Source: JANOSH01 sp031415695
Lineage (GTDB): Bacteria; Actinomycetota; Acidimicrobiia; Acidimicrobiales; Ilumatobacteraceae
Reading direction: 5' to 3'
Length of the DNA stretch: 64,000 nucleotides
Assembly: GCA_031415695.1 (NCBI GenBank)
Contig: JANOSH010000048.1
Span: 1-64,000, forward strand
Shown here: in pieces, positions 33,805 to 43,281 of the stretch
Position numbering within the stretch: position 1 is the first letter of the stretch
Layout of the letters: each line of letters begins with the position of its first letter
The notes under the pieces: generated by a model
What the model saw: only the letters and a program-made list of their open reading frames with translations
Told to the model about the DNA's origin: nothing
Database searches by the model: none
Made by a program: the position numbers and the translations under genes

Positions 33805-35706
33805 ATGAGTACAACACAGGTAGAACTGGTCTGTGCGGGGCGCATGTGTGTCGACCTCTACGCAGAACAACATGGCGCCCCGCTGCACACTGTCGATTCG
33901 TTTCGTCGCTACCTCGGTGGTAGCGCCGGCAACATTTGCTTCGGGTCGTCGCGGTTGGGCGTTCGCACCGCCATGCTGTCGCGTGTGGGCGACGACCAGA
34001 ACGGCGAATTCCTGCGGGCTGCGCTAGTGGGCGCCGGGGTCAACACCGACATGGTGTGCGTCGACCCCGAGCGACTCACCCCTCTAGTTATGTTGGCAGT
34101 TCGTCCCAGCGACGACTTCCCTCGATTGTTCCACTATCACGACTCGTCTGACATGGCCACCGCTGTCGCCGACATTGATGTTGCGATGGTCGCCGGAGCG
34201 AAAGCGGTCCTGATTACCGGGTCATTTCTGTGCAACGACACCGTGCGAGCAACCACGCTGGCGCTCATTGGTATCGCTCGCGCTCACGGCGTCAAGATCG
34301 TGCTCGACATCGACTATCGCCCAGCACTGTGGGGGTTGGCTCCATACCGCGGCGGGAATGAGATGCTCGTCATGTCGGGCCCGGTAACTGACCGGTTGCA
34401 CGAGGTTCTACCTGTGTGTGATCTCGTGGTCGGCACTCGTGAGGAGATCCGAATTGCTGGCGGCTCCATGGACTTCTACGAGGCCCTGCAGGCCATCCGA
34501 GCGCAAACGTCGGCCCTGATCGTGGCCAAGGTAGGCGCACAGGGATGCCTGGTAATTGATGGACCTGTTCCTGACGACCTTGAGCGTCACCCGGTCGAGC
34601 CAGGGTTTGGCGTTGACGTCGTCAACAATGTTGGGGCCGGCGACGGCTTTTTTTCGGGCTTCCTGTCTGGATGGTTACGAGACTTGCCGCTCGACGCGTG
34701 CGCGCGCCGAGGCAACGCCGTGGGGGCCATCGTCGTTTCACGGCACGGCTGCAGCGTGGCGATGCCATCGGCGGCCGAACTCGACGCGTTTTTGGCGCTG
34801 GCGCCGACTCCGCGACGCCCCAGTGAACACCCGCGTTTAAGGCAGCTCCATCGGCGTGCTGCGTCACCGCGCCGCGACGGTGACGTGCTGGTTTTTGCTA
34901 TTGATCACCGTTGGCAGTTGCAAGCAATGTGCGACGAGGCCGGCGTTTCGTGGGACCGAATCGCGCCGCTTAAGGCGTTGCTGTTCGAGGCCTTCGAGCG
35001 CGTCGGGGCGACTCGACCCGAGGTTGGCATTCTTGTCGACGACGTGTACGGCGGTGTCCTTTTGGAGGCGGCAACTGGAAGCGGTCGTTGGGTGGCTCGC
35101 GCTATCGATGTGCCTCTGTCTCGTCCGGTGGAGTTCATGAGTGGCGCCGAGGTTGGACTCACCTTGCGGTCGTTTCCGGTCGACCACATCGCCAAGCTCA
35201 TGGTGTACGCCCACCCCGACGATCCATCGGCTCTGGCCAACCGACAATGGGAGCGAGTCGCCCAGCTTGCGGCTGGCGCTGCAGCCGCCGACCGTAGCTA
35301 TCTCGTCGAGTTTCAATCGCCAGCCGATATGCCGCCCGGCGCCAACTATCTGGCGCGAATGCTGACAGCAGCGTACGAGCGCGACATCACTCCCGACTGG
35401 TGGAAGCTACCTCCCATCGACGACCCGACCGAGTGGACCAGAGCTGCCGCGGTTATCGCTGCAGCCGACCCAACGTGCCACGGCATGCTTGTACTTGGCC
35501 AGACCGCACAGCCTGAAGCTCTCGCTACAGCGTTAGCCGCGGCGGCATCCGAGCCGTTGGTGCGAGGATTCGCGATTGGTCGAGCAATCTTTGGTTCTGC
35601 GGCACGGTTGTGGTTGCGAGACGCCACGACCGATCGCGAACTGGTCGACCTGGTTGCCGACACATTCGAGTCCACCATCGTGACATGGAAGGCCCATCGG
35701 CCATGA
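33805..35706 (+). CDS. iolC: IolC kinase fused to a DUF2090 domain
   Basis: A 633-residue two-domain protein. Residues 1-340 are a PfkB-family 5-dehydro-2-deoxygluconokinase: FRRYLGGSAGNICFGSSRLG near the start and the catalytic VNNVGAGDGFFSGFL with the GAGD base. Residues 350-633 are DUF2090 (LVFAIDHRWQLQAMCDEAGV, then GILVDDVYGG), which in several bacteria is joined to IolC and resembles the IolJ-type aldolase. Together they could carry out phosphorylation and cleavage of DKG in inositol breakdown. The ATG at 33805 is used. The stop overlaps the iolB start (ATGA). Confidence 0.93.
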   Translation: MSTTQVELVCAGRMCVDLYAEQHGAPLHTVDSFRRYLGGSAGNICFGSSRLGVRTAMLSRVGDDQNGEFLRAALVGAGVNTDMVCVDPERLTPLVMLAVRPSDDFPRLFHYHDSSDMATAVADIDVAMVAGAKAVLITGSFLCNDTVRATTLALIGIARAHGVKIVLDIDYRPALWGLAPYRGGNEMLVMSGPVTDRLHEVLPVCDLVVGTREEIRIAGGSMDFYEALQAIRAQTSALIVAKVGAQGCLVIDGPVPDDLERHPVEPGFGVDVVNNVGAGDGFFSGFLSGWLRDLPLDACARRGNAVGAIVVSRHGCSVAMPSAAELDAFLALAPTPRRPSEHPRLRQLHRRAASPRRDGDVLVFAIDHRWQLQAMCDEAGVSWDRIAPLKALLFEAFERVGATRPEVGILVDDVYGGVLLEAATGSGRWVARAIDVPLSRPVEFMSGAEVGLTLRSFPVDHIAKLMVYAHPDDPSALANRQWERVAQLAAGAAAADRSYLVEFQSPADMPPGANYLARMLTAAYERDITPDWWKLPPIDDPTEWTRAAAVIAAADPTCHGMLVLGQTAQPEALATALAAAASEPLVRGFAIGRAIFGSAARLWLRDATTDRELVDLVADTFESTIVTWKAHRP

Positions 35707-36575
35707 AGGCACATCAAACCGCCGAGAATCAGCCGACGCTCGACGAGCTGTTTGATGCGCGCACGACGGGCAGCGTGAGCATCGTGTGCGCGACCAGCCC
35801 GTCGGTGGCTGGGTGGCGCTACCTCACGTATGCCACGGTCGACATGGCCGAAGGGTCAACTATCGAACTGGTCACCAGTGGCCAAGAAGTCGCGGTGGTA
35901 CCGCTGGCCGCACACGTCGACGTCGTGTCATCGGGTGTTGCGGCAACGTTGACTCGGTCCGACGTATTCGCCGAGACAGGCTCCGTGTTCTACGCGTCGC
36001 CGGGTGACACGGTTCGCATCACCGCACGAGCCGACTCGACGCTTGCCATCGGCGGCGCACCCGCCGACGCCGTGTACCCGAGCCGATTCATCCCCGCCAG
36101 CGATGTGCGCGTCGAGCTGCGCGGCGGCGGCGCGGCCCATCGACAGGTTGCCCACCTACTGTCGCCACCCGCCGAGGCGCATCGGCTGATCTTGTACGAG
36201 GTGCACGTGCCGCGCGGTTCGTGGTCGGGCTGGCCGCCGCACTGTCACGATGGCCAGGATGGATCGCCGTATCTGGAGGAGACGTATTACTTCGAGCATC
36301 AACCGAACACCGGCTTTGCTCTGCACCGCAACTTTCGCGACGCCACCGGTTTCGATCAAACGGTCGTCGCCCCGCACCGCAGTCTAGTAACGGTGCCTGC
36401 TGGCTATCACTCGTCAGCGGCATGCCCAGGGTCACATATGTACTTCCTAAACTTCCTTGCCGGCCATCTCGAACACGACGACCGCCGAACGCCACCATGC
36501 TTCGACGAGCGCTACACGTGGATCGATGGCCGTTGGGATGACGACCCGATGACGCTACCGACCTTTAGCCAATGA
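35703..36575 (+). CDS. iolB: 5-deoxy-glucuronate isomerase
   Basis: A 290-residue bicupin enzyme that converts 5-deoxy-D-glucuronate to 5-dehydro-2-deoxy-D-gluconate, the substrate of IolC. The metal-binding region is PPHCHDGQDGSPYLEETYYF with its His and Glu ligands, and a further His lies in VPAGYHSSAACPGSHMYFLN. The start overlaps the iolC stop by four bases, so they are coupled. The rest of the inositol pathway (iolG, iolE, iolD, iolA) is not in the window. It converges with the propeller gene, with 11 shared bases. Confidence 0.95.
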   Translation: MKAHQTAENQPTLDELFDARTTGSVSIVCATSPSVAGWRYLTYATVDMAEGSTIELVTSGQEVAVVPLAAHVDVVSSGVAATLTRSDVFAETGSVFYASPGDTVRITARADSTLAIGGAPADAVYPSRFIPASDVRVELRGGGAAHRQVAHLLSPPAEAHRLILYEVHVPRGSWSGWPPHCHDGQDGSPYLEETYYFEHQPNTGFALHRNFRDATGFDQTVVAPHRSLVTVPAGYHSSAACPGSHMYFLNFLAGHLEHDDRRTPPCFDERYTWIDGRWDDDPMTLPTFSQ

Positions 36576-38727
36576 GATAGCGAGAGTCGAAGATGCGCTG
36601 CGGGTTTTGGGGAGTGTAGCCACCACCGGCGGGGAAGTACCCAGCGACGTCGACTATCAGATGGGTAGATGTCGCAACATCGAAACACACTCGTCCGTTA
36701 TCACTGAGGCGGCCGATGGCCAGGTTCGCCACTGTTTGGTTGACCCGCTCGATGTTCAGGTTTGACGCAACTGGCACCGGCCCACATGGGTACACGGTTA
36801 CCCAGCCTCCCCGAGCTGGCTCGGTTGCGGTCACATTCATAACCGCTGCGGTTGCACCGGCTGGAACGGGGCTTCGGCCAGCCGTCTGGAGTGTCTGCAC
36901 GCCATCTACTTTCAGACGGGGTAAGTCACCTGGGGTAAATCGGGTGTCGAGGAATCGGCTTGGGTTGGTCGACACGTATGCAGTAGGCGACAGATAGCCC
37001 TGCACATCAACAATGAGGTGGGCTGTGGAGGCCGAGTAGAAGCACACGGATCCGTCGGCTGCGACAGCGCTGATCACAGCGTTAGCCACGGTTTGACCGG
37101 CGGAGTAGTTCACGTTGCTGGCGTTTGGCCGGGCTTGATCACACGGCCACACCGTGATCCACCCCGTGCCAGCAGCCTGGGTAACGGTGACATTGAGCGA
37201 TACGGTCGAAGTGCCTGATGGGATGCCTTGCTCCCCAGCGACAGGTAATATGAGCACGGCCCCAGATTTCACTGCACCTGTGGGCGAAAGCGCTGGTTTG
37301 CGGGTGTCCATAAGCCGGGTTGGGTTCATGGCGGTGTAGTCGCTCCCCACGAACCAACCCTGCACGTCGACGATAAGATTCGTGGCCACGTTGGTAAACA
37401 CACACACCGTGCCATCTGGCGCGATACCTGACACAACGAGGTTTGCAACCGTCTGACCGACTCGTTCCATATTGAGGCTCGAGGCAGTCGGCCGAGGTTG
37501 ATTACATGGCCACACCGTCACATAGCCGCCGCCAGCAGCGGTGGTCGCCGTAAGGTTCAGGACCACAGCTGTTGCGCCGGAAGGTGCCTGACCGGGCAGC
37601 ACGGGGATGGCGAGGGTTTCGAGACTGCGGATGTTCGGGTAGACCGTTACCGCCATCGTGATCAGATACGTATGCCCTTGGCTGTCGCTAAAGACAAGGT
37701 GATTGCCGTCGGAGGTAAAGCCTGCCCCGGTGACATCCCCCTGCTGATCGGACGCAGCGCCACGGTAGGTGCGTTGCTCGCCGGTGCTGCGTTGCCAAAC
37801 ACCAAGCTCGAAACTAGTTCCCGACAATGCGACTACGCCGATCCGGTCGCCGTTCGCATCGATCGTGAGCGGCTGAGCAATGAGGTAACTCGTTCGAAAC
37901 GGCACGAGTGCGATTGCATTGGAGGCAGCCGACCAAACTTCCACTTCTCTCGGGTCGGTGCCATACGAGGCCTGCCACACAATCGTTTGCCCGTCGCCAC
38001 TGATTTTTGGATGGTGCCGCAGCTTGCCCCCAACGGCTACGGCACCACGGTTCGTGCCGTTGCTTCGTACGCGGTAGATGTCGAACTCGCAACCCGGACT
38101 CGCGATCGAGCAGCCCGCAAGAAAGTTTGCGTAGCCGAAGGCCACCCAGGTTCCCGTTCGGTCGATTGATGCCGATCGGGCGCCCCAGTTGGTTGAGGAT
38201 CTCGGCAAACCGCGGTCTAACTCGCTCACCGCGCCCGTCGCACGGTTCCAAGTAAAGAGCCGACTGCCAGCGAAACCAGAAGCAAAGACGGTGAATACAA
38301 CGACGTTCCCATCCTCGGATACGTCGTGAATGTCATCGAGCTCCCACTCTGCGGGAACCGCCAGCCTCGGATCGAGCGGTACATCTACTGTCAGGGTGTC
38401 GACGGCCCCACTATCGCGATCAGTAGCTGTGATGCTGCCTCGAAAACCAGATGCTCCGTCAGGCCCGACGGCCGTGATGACCACGGCACCATCGCCGCTG
38501 ATCAGGTAGCCACCGCCGGTCGACTCGTCGGTGAGCCGGTCGTACACCCTCAGCGGTGATGACGATAGGACGATCTCGCGCGCCCCGTTGATTGCACCTA
38601 CCACCCGGCCGAGTGGCGCCGAGATCGGCTCGGCGTCGGGCAATGCCGCTGCGGCAGGCACCGGGTTGGACACCACCGCCGCCAATGAGCCGAGGAGAAG
38701 GGTGGCACACATAATGATTCGCCGCAT
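36565..38727 (-). CDS. Secreted beta-propeller protein with three C-terminal repeats
   Basis: A 720-residue exported protein. A signal peptide (1-28, ending AAAA) is followed by a TolB/WD40-like propeller at about 40-360, seen as recurring DG...V.F and W..ATG.....L units. The C-terminal half is three repeats of about 115 residues (360-475, 476-590, 591-720). Each has the pattern AVVLNLTAT...GYVTVWPC, QTVANLVV, a second Cys near G.VC, THLIVDVQGYF and an end P.R..DTR. The two Cys of each repeat could form a disulfide. It is likely a cell-surface protein of unknown ligand. Confidence 0.85.
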   Translation of the reverse strand: MRRIIMCATLLLGSLAAVVSNPVPAAAALPDAEPISAPLGRVVGAINGAREIVLSSSPLRVYDRLTDESTGGGYLISGDGAVVITAVGPDGASGFRGSITATDRDSGAVDTLTVDVPLDPRLAVPAEWELDDIHDVSEDGNVVVFTVFASGFAGSRLFTWNRATGAVSELDRGLPRSSTNWGARSASIDRTGTWVAFGYANFLAGCSIASPGCEFDIYRVRSNGTNRGAVAVGGKLRHHPKISGDGQTIVWQASYGTDPREVEVWSAASNAIALVPFRTSYLIAQPLTIDANGDRIGVVALSGTSFELGVWQRSTGEQRTYRGAASDQQGDVTGAGFTSDGNHLVFSDSQGHTYLITMAVTVYPNIRSLETLAIPVLPGQAPSGATAVVLNLTATTAAGGGYVTVWPCNQPRPTASSLNMERVGQTVANLVVSGIAPDGTVCVFTNVATNLIVDVQGWFVGSDYTAMNPTRLMDTRKPALSPTGAVKSGAVLILPVAGEQGIPSGTSTVSLNVTVTQAAGTGWITVWPCDQARPNASNVNYSAGQTVANAVISAVAADGSVCFYSASTAHLIVDVQGYLSPTAYVSTNPSRFLDTRFTPGDLPRLKVDGVQTLQTAGRSPVPAGATAAVMNVTATEPARGGWVTVYPCGPVPVASNLNIERVNQTVANLAIGRLSDNGRVCFDVATSTHLIVDVAGYFPAGGGYTPQNPQRIFDSRYLIG

Positions 38728-38816
38728 CGAACTTGCCTCTCTGAGACTGCATGAGTCCGCTCACTCACCGCTGCAACGTAGACACTTCAGGTGAGATTGT
38801 CACACGTTGCGCAGAT

Positions 38817-38891
38817 TGGAGGCGACGCCGGGAATCGAACCCGGGTAGAGGGCTTTGCAGGCCCTTGCCTAAGCCACTCGGCCACGTCGCC
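38817..38891 (-). tRNA. trnC: tRNA-Cys (anticodon GCA)
   Basis: The complement folds as a complete 75-base tRNA. The acceptor GGCGACG pairs with CGTCGCC. The D arm lies in GTGGCCGAGTGGCTTAGGC, and the anticodon loop CTGCAAA gives GCA. The T arm is CCGGGTTCGATTCCCGG. TCCA (T discriminator plus encoded CCA) follows. It lies 90 bases upstream of the propeller gene on the same strand. Confidence 0.97.
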
Positions 38892-38942
38892 ACAACGATC
38901 CGGCGAACCGGTAAGCCTGAAGAGCTTAGCGCGTACGTGGCC

Positions 38943-39683
38943 CTACCGCAGGCTGATGATTTGGCCGTCGTGTCCTCGGCGGGCGGTGTTGGTTGTCTGC
39001 ACTACAACGCCATTGCCACCACTCGTGTCGGTGTTCGGGCAGGCCCCGTCGGCTGGGAACGTAAGGCTCACCGATGTTGGCCGGATTGTTCGGCCCATGC
39101 GGGTTACGAGTTCAAGATTGGACCACACGATGACGGCCGACGGGTCGAGGCACCCGGCGAACACCTCGGACCACACGACTGGGTTCGTCAGACGATCGCC
39201 ACCGCAATGCAACGTGCGGATTCGAGACGTCTTGCCTGTGCCCGTGTCGGTGACATCGGCCGCCCACCCATCGGCAACGCGATGAACCACGAACCGATAG
39301 GGAGTACCGGCCCTCCAGGCAAAGTCACGCGTATTCACATCGTCGACCGTTGACGCTAGGGCCGACGCTGTGCCGGGAAGTATCGACGTCACATCGCTCA
39401 CCACTCCGTAACCGCCCCAATTCACTGCAGTATTGCCGGCGTGGCGTGGGTTCCATTGCAAGCCAACGTGAGCACCACCATGTTCTCGGTGACCGTCGTG
39501 AAACGTCACCTGTAAGGCCCAGAAATACAGCCGGTCGGCGGTAGGGGCGGTGATGACTTCAAGAGTTGCCGCGGCCTGCACAAATGGATCGGCTGAGTCG
39601 ATGCCGCGCCACCAAGCGTGGAACGAGCTAACACCGTTGCGGGGCTCGCGAGGAACTCGAGTTTGGCGGCTGAAGATTCCCAC
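38943..39683 (-). CDS. Protein of unknown function, beta-rich
   Basis: A 246-residue frame from a GTG at 39683. The middle looks like a beta-sandwich (LYFWALQVTFHDG, GGAHVGLQWNPRHAG, NWGGYGVVSD, FAWRAGTPYRFVVHRV), a layout seen in some secreted carbohydrate-associated proteins, but no signal peptide is visible at the N-terminus. A single Cys pair (about 181 and 199) and a third Cys near 225 are present. I cannot assign a family. It lies 19 bases downstream of the MFS gene's stop on the same strand. Confidence 0.55.
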   Translation of the reverse strand: MGIFSRQTRVPREPRNGVSSFHAWWRGIDSADPFVQAAATLEVITAPTADRLYFWALQVTFHDGHREHGGAHVGLQWNPRHAGNTAVNWGGYGVVSDVTSILPGTASALASTVDDVNTRDFAWRAGTPYRFVVHRVADGWAADVTDTGTGKTSRIRTLHCGGDRLTNPVVWSEVFAGCLDPSAVIVWSNLELVTRMGRTIRPTSVSLTFPADGACPNTDTSGGNGVVVQTTNTARRGHDGQIISLR

Positions 39684-39701
39684 AACCTTGACCGTAGCCA
39701 G

Positions 39702-40928
39702 TTACGCGGCGACCAGTACGCCAACTGGGGTACTACTTGGGTCGTGCGTGTGGTGCCGGGAATACGATGTTAGTAGCGCTGACCCGCACGCGAACCCGAA
39801 CATGGCGAGCGCTAGGGTGCGAGCCGATGGGTCGTAGATGCGGGTAACGAGTCCCGACAAGACTGCACCTACTGCCGATGTCGTTACGCCGATGATGGAC
39901 GAAGCGGTACCTGCGACGGCACCCATGGGTTCCATCGCTGCCGTGTTGGCATTCGGCATCAGAAGCCCCTTGTTGCCCATGATGACGCCGAGTCCAAGAC
40001 ACAACAGTGCAAAGGGCGGGCGACCGTTGGTGGAATAGACAAGAACAGCAAACAACCCGGTGACTACAACTAACGATTTCGACGTCAGCGATAACATCCG
40101 TTGGAGCCCAAGCCGAGGAATGATGCGGCTATTGGCAAGAGTGGCCACAGCCATGAACAGTGCGACTCCCCCGAAGACAATCGGGTACAAACTCTCGCGG
40201 CCGTACAGGTTCGAGATTAGGGGCTCCGAACGCCCGAGGTAACTCGCCATCGAACTAAAGGTGAGAGTTGTAACCAACGTGAAGGCCATAGTGCGTCGAT
40301 TGCGCACAACAGCTCCGGCGGCAGCCAGTAGGTCGGCGGCACCCAGTGACCGGCGACGATGCGCCGGTAATGTCTCGGGCATTCGGTACGCGACAACCGC
40401 AACGACGAGGGCGAGCACACCTGGCAGCCAGAGCACCGACTGCCAGGGAAGTACCACGAGCAACAAGGCTCCGAGGCTCGGTGCCACGATCGGCACAATC
40501 ATAAACACGGTCATGACCAGCGACATCAGCTTGGCCATCTCGACGCCTTCATATCTGTCGCGCACCATCGCTACAGCGAGCGACCGCGGCCCCGCTGCAC
40601 CAAACCCGGTGATAAACCTGGCGAAGAAGAGCAGAGGAATAGTGGGGGCGATACTGGCGGCGAAGGAACCCAGTGCCGAGATACCAAGACCGATGATCAT
40701 GATTGGACGTCGCCCGAAACGGTCCGACAGCGTGCCATAAAATAACTGCCCCGACGCCATACCAATGAAGAACAGGGTGATGATAAGACCAAGGCGTGTT
40801 GAGCCGTCGACCAAGCCAAAGTGCCGACGCATTTCGCCTTGTGCAGGCAGAATGAGATCGATCGATATTGCCGCCATCGACATGGTGGCCGCCACAAAAA
40901 GAACGAATCGGCGACGGGATAATTGCAC
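39702..40928 (-). CDS. MFS exporter, Bcr/CflA-like
   Basis: A 408-residue drug-exporter-type MFS protein with about 12 transmembrane helices. Markers are SIDLILPAQGEMRRHFGLVD, the loop 2-3 motif YGTLSDRFGRRPIMIIGLGI and FARFITGFGAAGPRSLAVAM. The GTG at 40928 directly before LSRRRFVLFVAA is preferred; the frame extends to 41126 but overlaps the next gene and adds no helix. The substrate is unknown; the family moves small toxic compounds out. Confidence 0.87.
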   Translation of the reverse strand: MQLSRRRFVLFVAATMSMAAISIDLILPAQGEMRRHFGLVDGSTRLGLIITLFFIGMASGQLFYGTLSDRFGRRPIMIIGLGISALGSFAASIAPTIPLLFFARFITGFGAAGPRSLAVAMVRDRYEGVEMAKLMSLVMTVFMIVPIVAPSLGALLLVVLPWQSVLWLPGVLALVVAVVAYRMPETLPAHRRRSLGAADLLAAAGAVVRNRRTMAFTLVTTLTFSSMASYLGRSEPLISNLYGRESLYPIVFGGVALFMAVATLANSRIIPRLGLQRMLSLTSKSLVVVTGLFAVLVYSTNGRPPFALLCLGLGVIMGNKGLLMPNANTAAMEPMGAVAGTASSIIGVTTSAVGAVLSGLVTRIYDPSARTLALAMFGFACGSALLTSYSRHHTHDPSSTPVGVLVAA

Positions 40929-40965
40929 GCTACAAGTATCGCGCAGAGGCAGGTCGTTAGGCGAG

Positions 40966-41313
40966 TTAGACCGACGCCAGATGGGGTGAATGGCAAACCC
41001 AGCCGCGCCTCTCAAGTTCAGCGACGAGTGCATCGGCGGGAACGCCTCGCAAAAGATCGGCGCGTTGATCAACGAGCTTTTGGTCAACCCGCTGCTCGGC
41101 AAATGTTGGTTCCTCGCCGGGCCCATTGATGAGCTGATCGATCAGCGTTGACGCTTCTTTCACGCTGAACTTGCCACCGGCTTGACGCTGCGTGAGCCCG
41201 AGTGGGCCCCGTGCATCGCGAAAGCCGTCGTGCCCATCAAGCTTGATAAGCGACAAGAGGTACGCAAGTTGTTTGCCCGACGCGGCCGGACCAGATGATT
41301 GACCAAAGCTCAT
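40966..41313 (-). CDS. Conserved small protein of unknown function
   Basis: A 115-residue protein reading SGKQLAYLLSLIKLDGHDGF near the start and LLRGVPADALVAELERRGWV at the end. The helical end resembles the SAP-like tails of some small nucleic-acid-associated proteins, but this is weak. The ATG at 41313 fits the coding limits. It lies just upstream of the MFS gene on the same strand, 37 bases apart, and may share its transcript. Confidence 0.6.
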   Translation of the reverse strand: MSFGQSSGPAASGKQLAYLLSLIKLDGHDGFRDARGPLGLTQRQAGGKFSVKEASTLIDQLINGPGEEPTFAEQRVDQKLVDQRADLLRGVPADALVAELERRGWVCHSPHLASV

Positions 41314-41392
41314 AGAGAACACGCTATCACGTCGGAAACGAACGCGTGTTCGCATACCGTTCCCATTTCAACAACTGAGCTAGACACTCTCG

Positions 41393-41980
41393 ATGGCAAG
41401 TCGACGCCAACAGATCCTCGATACGGCGGCAGAGCTTTTCGCCGAGCGAGGATTTCACGGAGTTACCGTCGATGACCTCGGCGCCGCGCTCGGCATGAGC
41501 GGTCCTGCGTTGTACCACCATTTCACCAGCAAGGAATCCATCCTCGACGAGATGCTGGTCAACATCAGCAGGTTCCTCCTCGCCGAAGGACGGCTGCGCA
41601 CTGGTGCAGCTGCCAGCCCTGACAATGCTGTACGCGAGTTGCTGCGAGGTCAGATCGATTTCGCTCTCGATCAAACCACGCTGATCACCGTGCACCATCG
41701 CGAACTCATCCACGCATCAGTCGACGGACGACAACAGATTCGACGACTGCAAGCCGAGTACACATCGGTATGGGTCGACGTGCTGATCCAGCTTGATCCG
41801 TCACTTGATCGACGACGAGGGCTTGCCGCCACCCATGCGGTGTTGGGGCTTATCAACTCCACACGCTTTAGTCGTCACGTAGATCGGGCGACGATGAGCT
41901 CGATGTTGTTCGACATGAGCTACGCCGCACTCGCCGCCACCTTCGCTGGCGACCTACCGGTCGCTTCACCGCTCAGCTGA
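41393..41980 (+). CDS. TetR-family regulator (acyl-CoA catabolism type)
   Basis: A 195-residue regulator. The N-terminal HTH (ILDTAAELFAERGFHGVTVD, then MSGPALYHHFTSKESI) is of the KstR2/TetR_N type, with a helical C-terminal ligand domain (VLGLINSTRF). It is convergent with the acyl-CoA dehydrogenase gene, so it is a likely regulator of the catabolic block 42.1-48.2 kb by position only; no operator was identified. Confidence 0.85.
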   Translation: MASRRQQILDTAAELFAERGFHGVTVDDLGAALGMSGPALYHHFTSKESILDEMLVNISRFLLAEGRLRTGAAASPDNAVRELLRGQIDFALDQTTLITVHHRELIHASVDGRQQIRRLQAEYTSVWVDVLIQLDPSLDRRRGLAATHAVLGLINSTRFSRHVDRATMSSMLFDMSYAALAATFAGDLPVASPLS

Positions 41981-41987
41981 CCATTTT

Positions 41988-42052
41988 CGCAACTGTTGCG
42001 CACACGGCCGAGCCTGGATCCACCGTGTCCGCAACTGTTGCGCACACGGCCG
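41988..42052. repeat. Two 23-base direct repeats with a palindromic core
   Basis: The unit starts CGCAACTGTTGCG, a 13-base palindrome around a central T, and continues CACACGGCCG. The copies begin at 41988 and 42030 (42-base period). The pair fills the gap between the convergent TetR and acyl-CoA dehydrogenase genes. As DNA it could be a small REP-like repeat. As RNA each palindrome forms only a short hairpin with no T tract. Confidence 0.6.
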
Positions 42053-42067
42053 GCCGCTCTGTACCGC

Positions 42068-43207
42068 TCAGTTGACAGGCAGGCCCAGGCCCCGAGCAAG
42101 GACAAGGCGTTGGATCTCGCTGGTACCTTCGCCGATTTCGAGGATTTTGGCATCTCGATAGAACCGGGCAACCGGGTTCTCCTCGATAAAGCTGCTGCCA
42201 CCAAACACCTGAGTAGCGACGCGCGTCGCCGTAACCGCTGCCTCGGTCGAATACAGCTTCGCCATGGCCGCTGCCTGGCTGAATGGCCGCCCGGAATCCT
42301 TGAGCCAAGCCGCCTTGTACGTGAGATTTGAGGCATTTTCGACCGACACGGCCAGGTCGGCGAGCGCGAAGGCAATCGCCTGATTTCGCCCGATCGGACC
42401 ACCGAACGCTGTGCGGTGCTTGGCGTAATCGACCGCCATGTCGAGACACGCCCGCGCGCACCCCAGCGCCAGGGCGGAGATTGCGATTCGACCATCATCC
42501 AGAATGGCCAGAAAGTTTCGGAAACCCTTTCCCGGCGCGCCGAGCAGGTGGTGCTCGGGCACACGAACGCCATCAAGGACAAGGCCGTGGGTATCGCTGG
42601 CATGCCAGCCAAGCTTTCGGTACGCCGGTTCAACGGTGAGACCTGGCGTCCCCGCCTCGACAACAAAACACGAAATGCCAAGGTCGGTGCGAGCAGTGAC
42701 CGTAATGATCGACGTGATATCGGTACCCGAGTTGGTGATGAACGCTTTGGAGCCGTTGATTACCCAATGACCTGCATCGAGAACCGCGCTGGTGCGCGTG
42801 TTACCGGCGTCACTGCCGGCATCGGGCTCGGTCAGGCCGAACGCTCCGAGCCTGCGTCCAGCCACAAGGTCGGGCAGCCAGCGCTGCTTTTGATCCTGCG
42901 TGCCGAAGCTAAAGATGGGGTTTGCGCCAAGACCGACACCGGCTGACAGCGTGATCCCCATCGACTGGTCGACTCGGCCAATCTCCTCGATGGCAACACA
43001 CAGGGCCGCAAAATCGCCGCCAGCGCCACCCCATTCCTCCGGGAAGATCAAACCGAACAGACCGAGGTCGGCCATTTTGGCAACCGCCTCAAGCGGAAAG
43101 ACGTGCGTCTCGTCCCAGTGTGCGGCGTGGGGGGCGATTTCGGCTTCGGCGAACTCACGCACGACTTTTCGAAAGGCTTCATGGTCCTCGGACAACTCAA
43201 ATGACAC
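42068..43207 (-). CDS. Acyl-CoA dehydrogenase
   Basis: A 379-residue FAD enzyme that introduces the alpha-beta double bond in an acyl-CoA. Present are LGAFGLTEPDAGSDAGNTRT (signature 1), the FAD/dimer region and ATQVFGGSSFIEENPVARFY followed by RDAKILEIGEGTSEIQRLV (signature 2), in which the Glu of EGTSE is the usual catalytic base for the short-chain/branched type. The GTG at 43207 with GAGGAG seven bases upstream is chosen over the GTG at 43225. With the carboxylase pair nearby, an isovaleryl-CoA or citronellyl-CoA dehydrogenase role is plausible. Confidence 0.9.
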   Translation of the reverse strand: MSFELSEDHEAFRKVVREFAEAEIAPHAAHWDETHVFPLEAVAKMADLGLFGLIFPEEWGGAGGDFAALCVAIEEIGRVDQSMGITLSAGVGLGANPIFSFGTQDQKQRWLPDLVAGRRLGAFGLTEPDAGSDAGNTRTSAVLDAGHWVINGSKAFITNSGTDITSIITVTARTDLGISCFVVEAGTPGLTVEPAYRKLGWHASDTHGLVLDGVRVPEHHLLGAPGKGFRNFLAILDDGRIAISALALGCARACLDMAVDYAKHRTAFGGPIGRNQAIAFALADLAVSVENASNLTYKAAWLKDSGRPFSQAAAMAKLYSTEAAVTATRVATQVFGGSSFIEENPVARFYRDAKILEIGEGTSEIQRLVLARGLGLPVN

Positions 43208-43281
43208 TGCGCTACTCCTCACCACAATCCGGACCAGTCAGCTTAGCGGCCGTTAAGTAGAGCAGTCACAGCAGTAACGCA

